From the NCBI GenBank assembly GCA_047639675.1, contig JBLIOI010000188.1, positions 1 through 6,660 of the forward strand: a stretch of DNA of 6,660 nucleotides, given 5' to 3'. Shown here piece by piece: positions 3,722 through 6,660 of this stretch. The position numbers and the translations under genes are program-made. A model generated the notes under the pieces. That model was not told the origin of the DNA. It saw only the letters and a program-made list of their open reading frames with translations, and made no database searches. This DNA is from JABACD01 sp047639675 (GTDB lineage: Bacteria > Planctomycetota > UBA1135 > GCA-002686595). Positions within the stretch are counted from its first letter, which is position 1. Each line of letters begins with the position of its first letter.

Positions 3722-6604
3722 ATGAAAACTCTGTTCGCATACCCGCTCGTTCGCCGAGCGTCTTTCCTTGCTCTCTCCGTTCTCTCACTCTCCCCTTCGC
3801 TTATCGCCGGTGACGTGATCGTCGTAGACCAATATGGACATGGGGATTACCTCACGATCCAAGACGCGGTCGATGCCTCACATGCAGGAGACCACATCCT
3901 CATCCTGCATGGGGACTACGATGGCTTCACGGTCGCCAATAAGAGTGTTCACATCTCTTCGGTCGATGGTGCGGTGGTTCGGATGAAAGGAACGGTCCAC
4001 GTGCTCGACACACCGTCTGGGGCAACCGTCACCTTACGAGGGCTCGAGCATGCGTACGTCGACGCTCGATCGGTGGCGGAATCTGCTGGACTCTCCACTC
4101 AAAATAATGCGGGAGCCATTCGCGTCAACTCCTGCGTGCTAGGAGGCTTCAACGGATTCGATTCACCCCTGGCTGTCGGTGCGTTGGTCGATTCCAGCGC
4201 TAACCTGGTCTTTAGCTCAAGCACCCTCTTTGGTGCTTCTGGTTCGGCAGGCTTGAGAGCAACGGGTTCCAGCGTGGCGGCTTTCAGGACCAATATTGTT
4301 GGTGGATTGGGTTCTCCGGCTAGCGCGACGGGCATGGAGTTGCTTGGCACAAGTGGAGAGTTCTACTCTAGCGGCGGGTCGATCATCGGGGGTACTGGGG
4401 TCGACGGGTACTGTCCGGAGTGGACTCCAGAGTCTTACCCCGGAGATGGTGGTGCGGGCTACCTAAACGAAGGCTGGACCGCCAACGCGATCGGTACCCT
4501 GGTCCAGGGCGGGGTCGGAGGTGCGGCCGACGGCTCGTTCTTCTGGTGTTCGAATGAGGATGGTCCCGATGGAGCGATCGGGATCGGGCAGTTTGGAATC
4601 ATGCCTGGAATTCCGCGCAGCTTTGACGCCCCCGCGATCGCACAACTCGCGGCTGGATCGATGACGCTGACGTTCCACGGCGCCGCAAATGACCAAGTCT
4701 ATCTCAAAGCCAGCCTTGGCGCAGACTTTGCACTTGGCTCACGTCTCGCAGGCCCGCAGTTGCTCGCTCAGCCATTTCTCGGAATCATACACTCCACCAC
4801 AGGCGGGCAAAGTCAGCTGGGCGGTGGGGTTCCCATCACACTTCCGAGCTTCCACCTCGGTCAGATCAACGGGAATGGAAAACTCGTCGTGCAGGTACCG
4901 CTCGCTACGGCGTTCTCAGGTACTCAATTGTCAAATGTGCACCTCCAAGGTTTCATGATCGACGGCCTAGGTACACCCCATGCGACCGAGTCAGTCGTCG
5001 TAGGCTTGATCCCGTGCAGCGAGATCCTCGACTGCAACAACAACGGGATCGGAGACGTCTGCGAGACAGCGGGCGGCATGGCGCTGGACTGCAACGCGAA
5101 CCTGGTTCCGGACGAGTGTGAGGCCGACTGCAACTTGAACGGCATCCCGGACGAATGTGATGTCATCCTCGGGACAGCTCTGGACTGCAATGCCAACCTG
5201 ATCCCCGACCAATGCGAGAACAACGATTGCAACTCGAACGGTGTCCCCGACGACTGTGACATCGCCTCCGCATTTTCCTTCGATGTAGATGGGAATGGCT
5301 ACCCCGATGAATGCCAAGGGCTCTTACAACTCTACGTAGATGGCGCCGCGACTCCGGGGGGAGACGGAAGCACGTGGGCGACGGCCTACCGCGAGCTCCA
5401 GGATGCTCTGGAATATCAGCGGGATCACCCGCTCGATGTGGGCGAAATTTGGGTGGCCCGAGGGATGTATATGCCCAGCACAACCGGCGATCGCTTCAAC
5501 AGCTTCCAGCTTGGAAGCCGTGCTCGATTGCGCGGGGGCTTCGCCGGTTTTGAAACGAATCTCGGGCAGCGCGACTTAGCATCCAACAGGACGCTGCTCA
5601 GCGGAGATCTCTTGGGTAATGACAATCCAGGCGGCGGAACGGGAAACATCTTGGACAGTCTTCTGGTAGACAACAGCAATAGGGTGGTCACGATTGTTTC
5701 TGGTTCAAGCAACGTGATGCTGGACGGCTTCACGATCCGAGGGGGGAATAACACTGGCGATTCCAGCAGTAACAGCGGAATCGGCGGGGGGATCTTGATG
5801 CACACGGCAGAGAATTTCCTCATCTCGCGCTGCACGATTGAGGGCAACGCTGCGAGGAAGGGCGGCGGTGTCGGATTCAATGGCGCCTACTTCCATACCG
5901 TATCCACGGGTGACTTCGTTAACTGCGTCATTCGTAACAACCGCGCCGGAAAAGCACTCAATGACTACCATTGGGGAGGTGGAGTCTACTTGGACTACAC
6001 CGAGGGAGTTCGGTTCGTCAATTGTGAGATCTCTGGGAACCATTCGACGCAAGGTGGCGGCGCCGCAATCATCCAAAGACATGCTCGCGAGACCCAGTTC
6101 CTCGCATGCACGATTTGGGGTAACACGAGCAGCAATGGAGGAGGCGGCATTCAAACAGAAGACCTCTTGTCCAATCAGGCGCCAACCATCGTTCAATCCT
6201 GTGTCCTTTGGAACAACACAGGCCTAGTCGCGCCGGCGAATCCAGAGTACCTCTGGCAGCTCGTTGGTCCGGAGTCTGACTTCAACGTCAAGCGCTCAGC
6301 GGTGGATCGGGCCGTTCTGTATCCTGGATTTGGAAACATCAATATGGATCCAATGGTCGTGAACGCATCCATGGGGGACTACCGTTTGAGTGCGGGATCT
6401 CCATGCATCGATGCAGGCCGCAACGGGGCGATTCCAAACGAAGACCCCAGCGACCTGGACCAAGATGGGGAGTTGGCGGAGGAGCTGCCCCATGACCTTG
6501 GCGGGCTAGTGCGTCGCGTGGATGACCCCGCGACCGTGGATACCGGCTCGACCTCTGCACCCATCGTGGATATGGGAGCGCACGAGTACGACCCGGGTCC
6601 CTAA
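3722..6604 (+). CDS. Large secreted protein with two parallel beta-helix modules joined by Asp/Cys repeats
   Basis: A 960-residue exported protein. Residues 1-29 are a signal peptide (MKTLFAYPLVRR, a hydrophobic core, cleavage near LIA). Residues 31-300 begin with 'YLTIQDAVDASHAGDHILIL', the usual entry strand of pectin-lyase-like right-handed beta-helices. Residues 305-430 look like the beta-sandwich that closes many planctomycete secreted proteins. Residues 437-531 hold six Asp/Cys-rich units (DCNxNGxPDEC). Residues 537-960 form a second beta-helix of the 'choice-of-anchor Q' type: 'LYVDGAATPGGDGSTWATAY', 'RGGFAGFETNLGQRD', 'VMLDGFTIRGG', several GGG-x-x turns, 'DYRLSAGSPCIDAG' and the final 'VDMGAHEY'. 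No C-terminal anchor or sorting motif is seen. An exported or surface role is likely; catalytic residues for a lyase are not evident. The frame is open from 3446, but the ATG at 3722 directly begins a signal peptide; ATG 3659 would give a longer, basic n-region and is the main alternative. Confidence 0.88.
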   Translation: MKTLFAYPLVRRASFLALSVLSLSPSLIAGDVIVVDQYGHGDYLTIQDAVDASHAGDHILILHGDYDGFTVANKSVHISSVDGAVVRMKGTVHVLDTPSGATVTLRGLEHAYVDARSVAESAGLSTQNNAGAIRVNSCVLGGFNGFDSPLAVGALVDSSANLVFSSSTLFGASGSAGLRATGSSVAAFRTNIVGGLGSPASATGMELLGTSGEFYSSGGSIIGGTGVDGYCPEWTPESYPGDGGAGYLNEGWTANAIGTLVQGGVGGAADGSFFWCSNEDGPDGAIGIGQFGIMPGIPRSFDAPAIAQLAAGSMTLTFHGAANDQVYLKASLGADFALGSRLAGPQLLAQPFLGIIHSTTGGQSQLGGGVPITLPSFHLGQINGNGKLVVQVPLATAFSGTQLSNVHLQGFMIDGLGTPHATESVVVGLIPCSEILDCNNNGIGDVCETAGGMALDCNANLVPDECEADCNLNGIPDECDVILGTALDCNANLIPDQCENNDCNSNGVPDDCDIASAFSFDVDGNGYPDECQGLLQLYVDGAATPGGDGSTWATAYRELQDALEYQRDHPLDVGEIWVARGMYMPSTTGDRFNSFQLGSRARLRGGFAGFETNLGQRDLASNRTLLSGDLLGNDNPGGGTGNILDSLLVDNSNRVVTIVSGSSNVMLDGFTIRGGNNTGDSSSNSGIGGGILMHTAENFLISRCTIEGNAARKGGGVGFNGAYFHTVSTGDFVNCVIRNNRAGKALNDYHWGGGVYLDYTEGVRFVNCEISGNHSTQGGGAAIIQRHARETQFLACTIWGNTSSNGGGGIQTEDLLSNQAPTIVQSCVLWNNTGLVAPANPEYLWQLVGPESDFNVKRSAVDRAVLYPGFGNINMDPMVVNASMGDYRLSAGSPCIDAGRNGAIPNEDPSDLDQDGELAEELPHDLGGLVRRVDDPATVDTGSTSAPIVDMGAHEYDPGP
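5030..5314 (+). repeat. Asp/Cys-rich repeat array between the two beta-helix modules
   Basis: Six units begin at residues D437, D456, D469, D488, D502 and D521 of the large protein, so the steps alternate 19, 13, 19, 14, 19. Each of the first five has cysteines nine residues apart (C438/C447, C457/C466, C470/C479, C489/C498, C503/C512). The last unit (DVDGNGYPDEC) has V522 in place of the first cysteine, leaving C531 single; C432 just before the array is also outside a pair. The Asp/Asn loops resemble thrombospondin type-3 and dockerin-like calcium loops, so calcium binding in a disulphide-braced linker is a reasonable inference from family knowledge. Confidence 0.85.
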
Positions 6605-6660
6605 CAATACGGCAATACGGTGTGCGGCACCCTGTTGTTGCTCAACAACAGAACAATACG
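6603..6660 (+). repeat. Short CAATACGG repeats after the large gene
   Basis: CAATACGG occurs twice in tandem (6605-6612 and 6613-6620). AACAATACG recurs exactly at 6603-6611 and 6652-6660, on either side of the hairpin at 6632-6651. The window ends here, so whether the array continues cannot be seen. Confidence 0.6.
6632..6651 (+). terminator. Perfect hairpin after the large gene
   Basis: CTGTTGTTG (6632-6640) is followed by CT and its exact reverse complement CAACAACAG (6643-6651), giving a practical 8-bp stem with a GCTC loop, 27 bases past the stop codon. The stem is not GC-rich and no T-run follows (the next bases are AACAATACG), so it is not a classical intrinsic terminator. It may instead mark a transcript end, protect an mRNA 3' end, or be part of the surrounding repeat. 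Confidence 0.4.

Noticed and set aside
5425..5880. Minus-strand open frame of 151 codons inside the large gene
   Set aside because: It is proline/leucine-rich and antisense to the conserved choice-of-anchor-Q module, so it is a shadow frame.

Overview
The window looks like GC-rich accessory DNA from a free-living, probably aquatic, environmental bacterium. The most informative gene is a 960-residue secreted protein at the right. It joins two right-handed parallel beta-helix modules through a run of Asp/Cys-rich repeats of the 'DCNxNGIPDEC' kind. This style of protein is common in Planctomycetes (Saltatorellus/UBA1135-like lineages), and none of the three intact genes has a convincing Shine-Dalgarno sequence, which fits that phylum. 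The assignment is an inference from protein style; there is no rRNA or other marker here.

Layout. Positions 1-180 hold the left copy (R1) of a diverged direct repeat. A decayed piece of an IS5-family transposase gene on the minus strand (about 184-378) abuts R1. A minus-strand gene (548-1558) encodes a secreted DUF3494 (ice-binding-like) protein whose N-terminal half is four exact-length 18-residue glycine/alanine-rich repeats. Its leader (1559-1740) contains a phrase loosely resembling the c-di-GMP-I (GEMM) riboswitch, which I do not claim as one. A broken IS66-family transposase C-terminus lies on the minus strand at about 1980-2258. An intact minus-strand alpha/beta hydrolase follows at 2448-3176. 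The right copy of the repeat (R2) is at 3336-3420. An untranslated-looking leader with mutually exclusive hairpins (3619-3712) precedes the large plus-strand secreted beta-helix gene (3722-6604), and a perfect hairpin lies just past its stop.

How it fits together. The three intact genes do not form an operon: two minus-strand genes are separated by about 890 bases of IS debris, and the third faces the other way. Two products are secreted repetitive beta-solenoid proteins with likely surface, adhesion or ice/ligand-binding roles. The third is a cytoplasmic-looking esterase-type hydrolase. Two unrelated transposase relics and the R1/R2 pair suggest a region that has collected and lost insertions. 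I see no defence system, CRISPR array, phage module or complete mobile element. The best candidates for follow-up are the R1/R2 repeat, the hairpin switch ahead of the large gene, and the architectures of the two secreted proteins.
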